Shown here piece after piece: positions 8,660 through 16,205 of a stretch of 64,000 bases of DNA. Every line of letters begins with the position of its first letter. Positions within the stretch are counted from its first letter, which is position 1. A program made the position numbers and the translations under genes. The DNA comes from an uncultured Collinsella sp. (GTDB lineage: Bacteria; Actinomycetota; Coriobacteriia; Coriobacteriales; Coriobacteriaceae): positions 186,001 to 250,000 of the forward strand of contig CATZLI010000004.1 in the NCBI GenBank assembly GCA_958421275.1. The letters are read 5' to 3'. Under the pieces are notes generated by a model, which did not search any database, was not told the DNA's origin, and worked only from the letters and a program-made list of their open reading frames with translations.

Positions 8660-9973
8660 TTACGCTACAAAGAAGTAGACGAGGAAGGCAAGGGCTGCGA
8701 TCCACATGAGCGGCTTGATCTTGGAGGCCTCGCCCTTAAAGAGCGCGACGATCACGTAGGCGATAAAGCCCAGGCCAATGCCGGCAGAGATGGAGTAGGT
8801 GAAGGGCACGCCGGCGACAATCATGAACGCCGGGAAACCCTGCGACACGTCGGACCAGTCGATCTCGGAGGCCTCGCTCATCATGAGGTAGCCGACGTAG
8901 ACCAGAGCACCACAGGTGGCGGCGCTGGAAACGATGGTGACGATGGGGGAGAAGAACGCGGCGAGAATGAACAGCACGCCGGTGGTGACGGAGGTGAGGC
9001 CCGTGCGGCCACCGTCGGCAGCGCCAGAGGTGGACTCGACGAAGGTGGTGATGGAGGAGACGCCCATAAAGCCACCGGCAGCAGCGGCCACGGAGTCGAC
9101 GACCAGGATGGGGCGGATGTCCTCGACATTGCCGTCCTCGGTCAAGAACTCGCCCTGCTTGGCGACAGCCATCGCGGTGCCCATGGTGTCAAAGAAGTCG
9201 CTCATGAGCAGCGAGAAGGCAACGACGAGCAGCATCGGGTCGGTCAGAACCTTCACGATGGCCATGTTGCCATCAGCGGTGCTGGCAAACGGGGCGCCAA
9301 AGGTCGAGAAGTCGAGCGGTGCGATAAGGCCCTCGGGCGCATGGGTGACGCCCAGCGGGATACCGGCGATAACGGCGACGATGATACCGATGAGCAGCGA
9401 GCCCGGCACGTTGCGGGAAGCCAGGGCAACCGTCACGACGATGGAGATGATGCCGACGATAAAGGTGGGGGAGGCGATGTCGCCCAGGCCGACGAGCGTA
9501 CCGGAGCCAGCAGTGATGATGCCGGCGTCGCACAGGCCGATCATGGCGATGAACAGGCCCAAGCCAACCGAGATGGCGTGGCGCAGGACCACGGGGATGG
9601 CGTCCATGATGGCCTCGCGCAGGCCGCACAGGACGAGCAGCAAGATGACGATACCTTCGAGGAAGATAACGCTCATGGCCACGTGCCAGTCGCCGCCGCA
9701 CATGGTGGTGGCGATGCCCGCGATCATGGCGTTGATGCCCAAACCCGACGCGCAGGCGAGCGGGCGGTTTGCGAAGATGCCCATGCAGATGGTCATGATG
9801 CCGGCGCCCAGGCAGGTGGCGCAGGCGAGCGCTCCCGCATCGATGCCGGCGCCCGAGAGCACCGCAGGGTTGACGGCGATGATGTAGGCCATCGCCAGGA
9901 ATGTTGTCAGTCCAGCGCGAAGTTCGGTCCCGATTGTGGACTTGCGCTCACTGACGTGAAATAGTTCGTCCAT
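8660..9973 (-). CDS. NCS2 family purine permease (AzgA/PbuG-like)
   Basis: 437 residues of a polytopic membrane protein. Family signatures include TELRAGLTTFLAMAYII near the N-terminus, FFDTMGTAMAVA in the middle and TTFVESTSGAADGGRTG. The subgroup imports adenine, guanine or hypoxanthine with protons; the exact base cannot be read from sequence. The start at 9973 (MDELF) has AAGGAAAGGG upstream, so the longer frame is not used. I looked for a purine riboswitch in the leader and saw none. Its last 14 codons were copied upstream of the first surface protein gene. Confidence 0.88.
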   Translation of the reverse strand: MDELFHVSERKSTIGTELRAGLTTFLAMAYIIAVNPAVLSGAGIDAGALACATCLGAGIMTICMGIFANRPLACASGLGINAMIAGIATTMCGGDWHVAMSVIFLEGIVILLLVLCGLREAIMDAIPVVLRHAISVGLGLFIAMIGLCDAGIITAGSGTLVGLGDIASPTFIVGIISIVVTVALASRNVPGSLLIGIIVAVIAGIPLGVTHAPEGLIAPLDFSTFGAPFASTADGNMAIVKVLTDPMLLVVAFSLLMSDFFDTMGTAMAVAKQGEFLTEDGNVEDIRPILVVDSVAAAAGGFMGVSSITTFVESTSGAADGGRTGLTSVTTGVLFILAAFFSPIVTIVSSAATCGALVYVGYLMMSEASEIDWSDVSQGFPAFMIVAGVPFTYSISAGIGLGFIAYVIVALFKGEASKIKPLMWIAALAFLVYFFVA

Positions 9974-10165
9974 GCATACCCTTTCCTTGTTCGGCCCCGA
10001 GTTTAGGCCGATTGACACGAACTCATTTACTATATCGCCTTTACAACCTTGCTGTTCTCACATGTTGATGTTCGGCGCTTTGTAGCGGACGTGCGGTATT
10101 TTCCGTATGAAAATGTGTGGGTACCGTATACTTAAGCAGTTACAACGACCCCTATGGAGGAACGT

Positions 10166-10585
10166 ATGATTAAAGAGCTCTGCCACGACGAGGCTATCCT
10201 GTCCCAGCGTTGCGAGGTTGCGACTGTCGAGGACGAGTCGGTCGCACAGGACCTGATCGATACCATCAAGTCGCTCGACGATGCCGGCTGCCTTGCCGCT
10301 AACCAGATTGGCGTTACCAAGAAGGTCTGCGTCTATCTGGACGACGCCGGCGAGCCCCACGTGCTCTACAACCCCCGTCTGGTGTTTGGCCTGGGCGCCA
10401 GCAAGATGGAGGAGAGCTGCCTGACGCACGAGGAGGTCACCAAGTCCACGCGCTATATCAAGTGCAAGGTCGCTTATGACGTGATCGTCGACGGCAAGAT
10501 GCGCGAGCGCAAACAGGACTTTGTGGGCTTCGAGGCTCAAATGATTCAACACATGATTGATCACTGCTTAGGCAAACTCGTCTAG
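10166..10585 (+). CDS. Peptide deformylase-like protein with altered active site
   Basis: 139 residues. Deformylase motif I is present as GCLAANQ (41-47). Motif II is EESCLT with the metal-ligand Cys at 85. Motif III is HMIDH (129-133) instead of HEIDH, so the catalytic Glu is Met at 130. The start at 10166 has GGAGG five bases upstream; an ATG 12 bases earlier does not. The two His and the Cys could still bind metal, but loss of the general base predicts weak or no deformylase activity. A second, differently altered deformylase lies at 17926-18336. A regulatory or scavenging role is possible but unproven. Confidence 0.8.
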   Translation: MIKELCHDEAILSQRCEVATVEDESVAQDLIDTIKSLDDAGCLAANQIGVTKKVCVYLDDAGEPHVLYNPRLVFGLGASKMEESCLTHEEVTKSTRYIKCKVAYDVIVDGKMRERKQDFVGFEAQMIQHMIDHCLGKLV

Positions 10586-10620
10586 AGCGGTTCAATTGGG
10601 GACCGAATTTGCGGTCTTTG

Positions 10621-10657
10621 AGCCCGGGCGTGACATTGTTGTCATGCCCGGGCTTTT
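10621..10657 (+). terminator. Terminator after the deformylase-like gene
   Basis: A strong stem (AGCCCGGGCGTGACA with its complement, one wobble) and a short TTGT loop, followed by TTTTGTG. Confidence 0.85.
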
Positions 10658-10720
10658 GTGTTTAGCGCCTTTTTGTTTGGAGACAATAACCTTAGCAGGA
10701 ACGTAAAGCTGGGAGGCGCT

Positions 10721-11686
10721 ATGTGTACGAGCATTCGATTTACCGATAATTCTGGTCACATGTATCTGGGCCGCAACCTCGACTGGAGCTTTGACTACGG
10801 CCAACAGGTTCGCGTAATGCCGCGCGGGTTCCACATTCCGTATTCGTTTATCGACGACGCGACAGCGGCACACGCGGTGATCGGTATGTGCATCGATTAC
10901 AAGAACTATCCCATGTTTTTCGATTGCGGTAACGATGCGGGTCTGGCTGTGGCGGGGCTCAACTTTCCCGGCTATGCCGAGTATGCCGAGGGCCCGGTTG
11001 ATGGAAAGACCAATATCGCGGCCTATGAGTTTCCCCTGTGGGTGGCAGCGACGTTCTCGACGGTCGATGAGGTCGAGGCCGCGCTGCGCGACACGGTGAT
11101 TGTCGCCAAATCTGCCGGAGAGGGGCTGGGCGTGTCGCTGCTCCATTGGATTATCGGCGACAGCCAGCGCAGCATCGTGGTCGAGATGATGGCTGACGGC
11201 CTGCATGTATACGACGATCCGGTCGACACCCTTGCCAACCAGCCGACCTTCCCGTGGCACATGGAAAACCTGCGCACCTATATCACTGCCACAAGCGATT
11301 TTCCGCAGACGGCGACATGGCGTGGCGCCGAGCTCAAGCCCTATGGCGCGGGTGCCGGCATGCGCGGTATTCCGGGTGACTGCTATTCACCGAGCCGTTT
11401 TGTAAAGGCGGCGTACCTCAATGCCAATTACCCGCAAAAGGAGAGCGAGACCGAAAACGTCGTCCGTATGTTCCGCTCGCTCGAAGGCGTGGTAATGATT
11501 GAGGGGGCGTCCAGGATGGGCGATGGCAAGTTCGAGAAGACTATCTACACCGGATGCTTTAGCGCGCGCACGGGCAATTATTACTACGCGATGTATGAGG
11601 ATCCGTCGATTCGCTACGTGAGCCTGACAGATGCCGAGGGCGCGAGTCCCGATAGGCTCGTGGTTCCCGAGCCGCGTCGTTCGTAG
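10721..11686 (+). CDS. bsh: Bile salt hydrolase / choloylglycine hydrolase family
   Basis: 321 residues, the normal length for the family. After removal of Met the nucleophile is Cys2 (MCTSI). The other catalytic positions are all present: Arg18 and Asp21 in LGRNLDW, Asn81 in LNFPGY, Asn173 in LANQPTF and Arg226 in SPSRF. The enzyme belongs to the Ntn amidohydrolases and would remove glycine or taurine from conjugated bile acids. Penicillin V acylase is the main alternative within the same family. The start is fixed by GGGAGG upstream and by the need for Cys2. It is a single-gene unit between two terminators. No signal peptide is seen, so it is cytoplasmic. Confidence 0.85.
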   Translation: MCTSIRFTDNSGHMYLGRNLDWSFDYGQQVRVMPRGFHIPYSFIDDATAAHAVIGMCIDYKNYPMFFDCGNDAGLAVAGLNFPGYAEYAEGPVDGKTNIAAYEFPLWVAATFSTVDEVEAALRDTVIVAKSAGEGLGVSLLHWIIGDSQRSIVVEMMADGLHVYDDPVDTLANQPTFPWHMENLRTYITATSDFPQTATWRGAELKPYGAGAGMRGIPGDCYSPSRFVKAAYLNANYPQKESETENVVRMFRSLEGVVMIEGASRMGDGKFEKTIYTGCFSARTGNYYYAMYEDPSIRYVSLTDAEGASPDRLVVPEPRRS

Positions 11687-11710
11687 CCGATAGCTTTACT
11701 GCAATGCAAA

Positions 11711-11744
11711 GCGGCCCTGCATCTCTCGCGAGGTGCAGGGCCGC
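11711..11744 (+). terminator. Bidirectional terminator between bsh and kup
   Basis: An 11-base perfect stem (GCGGCCCTGCA and complement) with a 12-base loop, placed between two convergent genes. Confidence 0.8.
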
Positions 11745-11765
11745 TGTCGTTGATTTGTGACGTCG

Positions 11766-13997
11766 CTAGAAGTTGACGTCGTTGAGTTGTTCGCTCTCGA
11801 GGCCGTCGAGCTGTTGCTGTTCGGGCGTATCGGCGACGCTCTCGAGCAGCTCGGTGGGATCGACGTTCATGTCCCTACCGGCCTCGTTGCCGTTGACCAA
11901 GTCGTCCGAGAAGATATCGACTTCCATTTCCTCGGCTTCCTCGATCTGAACTTCGAGCGGCACTTGGGTGCGTACGAGTTTGACTGCCGGACGCATGCGG
12001 GCAAAGAGGGGCACGTACTCGATGATGATGGCCGAGTTCTCTAGACCGTACCAGCGTGCCGGGCTTCCGCAGGCGCGGCGGACGGCGTACTTGATGGCCA
12101 TCACGCGGTGGTCGTTGCGGTTGATGTCCGTTTCGGGGGCGAGCATCTTGCGCAGCATGCAAAAACGGAAGTCGCCCACGTTGCCGCGTGTCTCGTAGAT
12201 GGAGTAGGTGTGATGCTGCGGCGGCAGCTCACCCGATGCCATCAGGTCGCCAACGATCTGGCGCAGGTAGGCATTGATGCGCTGGTTGACCTTAAAGCCC
12301 AGGTCCAGGCGCACGCGGAACAGGAAGTCCGTGCCAAAGGTCTCGACGGAATACTCGTGCGTATAGGGCTCATCGGTAACGTACACGTTGATGAACCAGT
12401 ATGCCTTGGCGCGCTTGGGATGCTTATCCAAGATGGAATAGAGCACATCGCGGTCGAGCGTGAGCGGGTCGGGGCTGTTGGTGAGGAACACCAGGTTGTC
12501 GGCAAGCACGGGATAGGTCTCGTCGTTGCGCAGGCGGTCGAGCTGGTCAATGTACTTGGAGACGGGCAGCAGGATGGTCTGCGTGCGCTCGATGGCGGTG
12601 CCGCGGCGCCACACGTACATAAGGCCAAACAGCAGCGCGGCCAAGAAGATCATGACATAGCCGCCGTCAAAGAACATGGTGAGGCACGAGGCAAAGAAGC
12701 ACAGCTCAATGGCGCCAAAGAGCAGGGCGAAGACGCAGGCACCCAGTTTGTGCTTGAGGATGCCGGCGATGTAGCTCGTCAAAAGCGTCGTGGTCATGAG
12801 CATGGTCACGGTGATGGCGAGGCCGTAGGCGCTCTCCATGCGCTCGGAGTTCTGGAACAGCAGCACGATGAAGATACAGCCGACCCACATGATGTTGTTG
12901 ACGAGCGGAATATAGAGCTGGCCCTTGGTGTCGCTGGGGTAGTGGATGCGCAGGTGCGGCATGAGATTGAGACGGGTTGCCTCGGATACCAGCGAGAACG
13001 AGCCGGTGATGAGCGCCTGCGAGGCGATGATGGCCGCTACGGCCGAAAGCACGATGGCAAAGGGGCGCAGGGGCTCGGGAAGCATCATGTAGAACGGGTT
13101 GACGATATCCATCGCGAGCATCTGGGGGTTGGAGTTATTGGCGAGCAGCCAAGCTCCCTGACCCAGATAGTTGAGGATAAGGGCCGCCTTAACAAACGGC
13201 CAGGATGCATAGATGTTTGCCTTGCCCACGTGGCCCATGTCCGAGTAGAGCGCCTCGGCGCCGGTCGTCGACAGAAAGACGAAGCCGAGCACCATGATGC
13301 CCGAGTGGTTGATGGGCGAGAATAGGAACATGATGCCGCGAATGGGGTTGAGCGCGCGCAGGATGGACAGGTTGCCGAGCATGTTGAACAGGCCGGCGCC
13401 AGCCAGGAATAGGAACCATAGCGTCATAAGCGGGCCGAACAACTTGCCGATCGACGAGGTGCCGGCGCGCTGCATGGCAAACAGGCCGCAGATAATGATG
13501 ATGGTGATGATGATGACGTTGGTCTGGCCGTCACCCAAAAGCGCATGGCCCCACTCGATAGTGCGCAAGCCCTCGATGGCCGTGGTAACCGTGACCGCAG
13601 GGGTGAGGATGCCGTCGGCGAGCAGCGCCGCGCCGCCGATCATGGCGGGGAGAATCAGCCACGGTGCCACCTTGCGCACCAGGCTAAACAGGGCAAAGAT
13701 GCCGCCTTCGTTGTGGTTGTCGGCCTTCATGGCGATAACCACGTACTTGACCGTGGTCACGAGCGTCATGGTCCAGATGACGAGCGAAAGCGCGCCCAAG
13801 ATCATGTCCTCGCTGACGGTGCCGATGCCGCCGTTGTTGGCGACGATTGATTTCATGGTGTACATGGGGCTCGTGCCGATGTCGCCATAGACGACGCCGA
13901 GCGTTACGAGCAACATGCCAGCGGAGAGGGGAATGGCTCCGTGCCCGCCTTGACCACGCTGGTCTTGGGGGCTTGCCTCCAGTTCGTTTTGTGCCAC
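11766..13997 (-). CDS. kup: Kup (Trk-independent) potassium uptake protein
   Basis: 743 residues. The N-terminal half holds about 12 membrane helices, starting with LVTLGVVYGDIGTSPMYT, the Kup signature. The C-terminal cytoplasmic part ends in an acidic tail. The likely start is GTG at 13997, five bases after AAGGGAG; the ATG at 14015 has no ribosome site and sits just inside a palindrome. The protein imports potassium with protons. Kup genes in Gram-positives are often under c-di-AMP control, but no ydaO-type riboswitch is recognisable upstream. Confidence 0.92.
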   Translation of the reverse strand: MAQNELEASPQDQRGQGGHGAIPLSAGMLLVTLGVVYGDIGTSPMYTMKSIVANNGGIGTVSEDMILGALSLVIWTMTLVTTVKYVVIAMKADNHNEGGIFALFSLVRKVAPWLILPAMIGGAALLADGILTPAVTVTTAIEGLRTIEWGHALLGDGQTNVIIITIIIICGLFAMQRAGTSSIGKLFGPLMTLWFLFLAGAGLFNMLGNLSILRALNPIRGIMFLFSPINHSGIMVLGFVFLSTTGAEALYSDMGHVGKANIYASWPFVKAALILNYLGQGAWLLANNSNPQMLAMDIVNPFYMMLPEPLRPFAIVLSAVAAIIASQALITGSFSLVSEATRLNLMPHLRIHYPSDTKGQLYIPLVNNIMWVGCIFIVLLFQNSERMESAYGLAITVTMLMTTTLLTSYIAGILKHKLGACVFALLFGAIELCFFASCLTMFFDGGYVMIFLAALLFGLMYVWRRGTAIERTQTILLPVSKYIDQLDRLRNDETYPVLADNLVFLTNSPDPLTLDRDVLYSILDKHPKRAKAYWFINVYVTDEPYTHEYSVETFGTDFLFRVRLDLGFKVNQRINAYLRQIVGDLMASGELPPQHHTYSIYETRGNVGDFRFCMLRKMLAPETDINRNDHRVMAIKYAVRRACGSPARWYGLENSAIIIEYVPLFARMRPAVKLVRTQVPLEVQIEEAEEMEVDIFSDDLVNGNEAGRDMNVDPTELLESVADTPEQQQLDGLESEQLNDVNF

Positions 13998-14017
13998 GTG
14001 GACTCCCTTGGACATCC

Positions 14018-14042
14018 GGTTATCTATCTAGGACAGATAACC
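14018..14042 (-). promoter_or_regulatory. Inverted repeat upstream of kup
   Basis: GGTTATCT and AGATAACC form an 8-base perfect inverted repeat with a 9-base spacer, immediately ahead of the kup ribosome site. It could be a repressor operator or an mRNA hairpin. Confidence 0.5.
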
Positions 14043-14097
14043 TTTATGCCGTCTTTATACATACAAGAGCAGTTTGGCACATTGGTTAGCTTTAGAC

Positions 14098-14121
14098 AAT
14101 AATCCCCAGATGGGGATTATT
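14098..14121 (-). terminator. Hairpin between the EamA gene and kup
   Basis: AATAATCCCC and GGGGATTATT pair perfectly around an AGAT loop, 35 bases after the EamA stop. The T-run is poor, so terminator function is probable but not certain; an operator is the alternative. Confidence 0.55.
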
Positions 14122-14155
14122 CATATACGCAGGCAGCATTTCAAAGCGGGGGCTA

Positions 14156-15067
14156 TTAAGCACGTGCTGCTTGAGCGATACCGGCTTTGGCGTTTGCGCG
14201 TTTGCCGGCGAGTTCGCAAAAGATCGCGCCGCCGATGATAAGCGCGGCGCCCATCAGACGGACCGGTGTTATGGCTTCGCCCAAAAGGACGGCCGAGAAC
14301 ACGACCGCCGAAAGCGGCTCGAGGTAGCCGACGACCGCGACGGTCTGGACGGGCAGCTTGGCGACAGCGCTAAAGTAGAGCAGGCAACCGATGCCGGTGT
14401 TGACGACGCCGAGCATGACGACGGCGCGCCAATCAATATTGGCGGCGACGCCGGCGGACAGGAATGAGGGGGCGCCCTGCGTGATGAGCGTGAGGACCAG
14501 CGCGGTCACAAAGGCTGCGCTCACCTGGAGCGCGGAGTTCTCAAGGCCTTCGATGTGTGGCGCACCCTTGCTGGCGATGACCATCAGCGCATAGCAAAAT
14601 GCCGAGGCGATTCCGCAGGCGATACCAGCAATGGGCATATTGCCGCCTAGACCTTGCGCTGCAATGAGAAAAGCACCGCAAGCGACGGCGATAAAGCCGG
14701 CGATTTTGCCGCCGGTCAGCTTTTCGCCAAAGATGAGCGGGGAGAGCGCCATGACAATGATGGGGCCGCAGTAGTACAGCAGCGAGGATACGCCGACGCC
14801 GATCGTCTGGTAGGCGCGGAACAGAAAAATCCAGCTGGCGCCCAGCGCGGCTCCCGAGAGGAGGAGGGCTACGGCTTCGCGGGGGCGAGATGGCGCCTGC
14901 AGCTTATGGCGTTGGGTGATGACGAGGATGGTGACAAGCGAGAGTGCGCCCAAAAACGTGCGTAGTAGCACGATATCGGAGCTCGGCAGCGCGATGGCAG
15001 CGGCGATGATGCCGTTGGAGCCAAACAATAGCAATGCTGCTAAGTACGTAAGCAGTCCGTTGTTCAT
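14156..15067 (-). CDS. EamA family (DMT superfamily) transporter
   Basis: 303 residues with ten predicted membrane helices arranged as two EamA repeats; the first begins LAALLLFGSNGIIAAAIALP and the second includes GVVNTGIGCLLYFSAVAKLP. The family exports amino acids and other small metabolites; the substrate is not evident here. GAGGGG lies ten bases before the start. The divergent LysR gene begins 118 bases away, the common arrangement of a LysR regulator with its exporter target. Confidence 0.85.
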   Translation of the reverse strand: MNNGLLTYLAALLLFGSNGIIAAAIALPSSDIVLLRTFLGALSLVTILVITQRHKLQAPSRPREAVALLLSGAALGASWIFLFRAYQTIGVGVSSLLYYCGPIIVMALSPLIFGEKLTGGKIAGFIAVACGAFLIAAQGLGGNMPIAGIACGIASAFCYALMVIASKGAPHIEGLENSALQVSAAFVTALVLTLITQGAPSFLSAGVAANIDWRAVVMLGVVNTGIGCLLYFSAVAKLPVQTVAVVGYLEPLSAVVFSAVLLGEAITPVRLMGAALIIGGAIFCELAGKRANAKAGIAQAARA

Positions 15068-15185
15068 GCGCTGACATCCCCTCTATATCCGTGCATGTTC
15101 ACTATGGGTGAACTGGCTATAGAAGAAAAGCGAATATAATGCATAGATAACATGACAAAAGCTCATGCATGGGTGGAGGGGTGCC

Positions 15186-16043
15186 GTGGAAACGAATGTT
15201 CAAAAGATGCAGGTGCTGCTGGAGACCGTGCGCGCCGGAAGCTTTACGCGCGCCGCCGAGCGGCTGAGCTATTCGCAGTCGGGCGTGAGCCGTATGGTGG
15301 CCGATCTTGAGGCCGACTGGGGCTTTAAAGTGCTCGATAGAAGCCGCGAGGGCGTAGTACTTTCTGCCGACGGGCGGCAAGTCATGCCGGCGGTCGAGGC
15401 GTTATGCGAGGAATTCGTTCGTTTGCAGCGACGGGTGGATGAGATGCGTGGGCTCATGCGCGGCAAAATATGCATCGGTACGTTTTCGAGCGTGGCGACC
15501 CACGTGCTGCCGCCGGTGATTGCGCACTTTCGCGCCGATCACCCGGACGTCGATTACGAGCTGCTGATGGGTGATTACTCCGAGATTGAGCAATGGGTGG
15601 CGGAAGGTTGCTGCGACCTGGGCTTTATTCCGCGCGAACCACGCGGCGCCGGCATGGCGTCGCGGCCGTTGGTGCAAGACGAGCTGATGGCCGTGGTGCC
15701 AGCGGACTCCTCGCTTGCCACCGCGGAGGTCGTTTCCCTTGCCGATTTGGCCAACGAGCAGTTTATTCTGCTGGAACGCGGTAGCGACGACGAGATTACG
15801 CCGCTGTTTCGCCGCGCGGGCCTGGCGGTACGCTCTAAGCTGTCGACCTGGGATGATTATGCGATTATGGCCATGGTCGAGGACGGTCTGGGCGTGAGCA
15901 TTCTTCCGGCGCTCATCTTGCGCCGCTGTCAGTTCGATGTTGCCGTGCGCCCACTCGAGGGGCATCCCCATCGGCAGATCAATGCGATATATCGCACGGC
16001 TGACGTTTCGCTTGCTGCCGCCCGTTTCCTCGAATACCTCTAA
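15186..16043 (+). CDS. LysR family transcriptional regulator
   Basis: 285 residues. The HTH lies at residues 5-62 (MQVLLETVRAGSFTRAAERL, then SQSGVSRMVADLE), followed by the LysR effector-binding domain. I place the start at GTG 15186, five bases after GGAGGG; the upstream ATG at 15165 lacks a ribosome site. It is transcribed away from the EamA transporter gene and shares the 118-base intergenic region, so control of that exporter is the likely role. Confidence 0.88.
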   Translation: METNVQKMQVLLETVRAGSFTRAAERLSYSQSGVSRMVADLEADWGFKVLDRSREGVVLSADGRQVMPAVEALCEEFVRLQRRVDEMRGLMRGKICIGTFSSVATHVLPPVIAHFRADHPDVDYELLMGDYSEIEQWVAEGCCDLGFIPREPRGAGMASRPLVQDELMAVVPADSSLATAEVVSLADLANEQFILLERGSDDEITPLFRRAGLAVRSKLSTWDDYAIMAMVEDGLGVSILPALILRRCQFDVAVRPLEGHPHRQINAIYRTADVSLAAARFLEYL

Positions 16044-16102
16044 AAGCGCGTACCTGTTGTCTACTTTGGGACAATTCTCGAGGCTCGGTACATTTTCTTG
16101 TG

Positions 16103-16187
16103 AAATTGAACTTTCGGATAATGTGCCGCGCTATACTGCTGCCTAAATTGAACTCAGGTTCAATTCGTGTTCTATAAATTGAACTTT
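16103..16187 (+). promoter_or_regulatory. Triple AAATTGAACT operator array
   Basis: AAATTGAACTTT occurs at 16103-16114 and again at 16176-16187. Between them AATTGAAC (16146-16153) and GTTCAATT (16158-16165) form a perfect palindrome with a TCAG centre. The array lies just before a gene whose product begins with an Xre-type DNA-binding domain, so autoregulation is the simplest reading. Confidence 0.7.
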
Positions 16188-16205
16188 GCCAGCAAGGAGG
16201 TTCCT

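Noticed and set aside
8528..9964. Plus-strand 478-codon open frame
   Set aside because: It lies wholly antisense to the purine permease, whose family motifs are clear on the other strand.
9974..10165. Possible purine riboswitch upstream of the NCS2 permease
   Set aside because: The conserved aptamer core and its three-way junction are not present; only a short CGGCC/GGCCG hairpin is seen.
13998..14155. Possible c-di-AMP (ydaO) riboswitch upstream of kup
   Set aside because: The region is too short and lacks the conserved G-rich blocks; it contains two simple palindromes instead.
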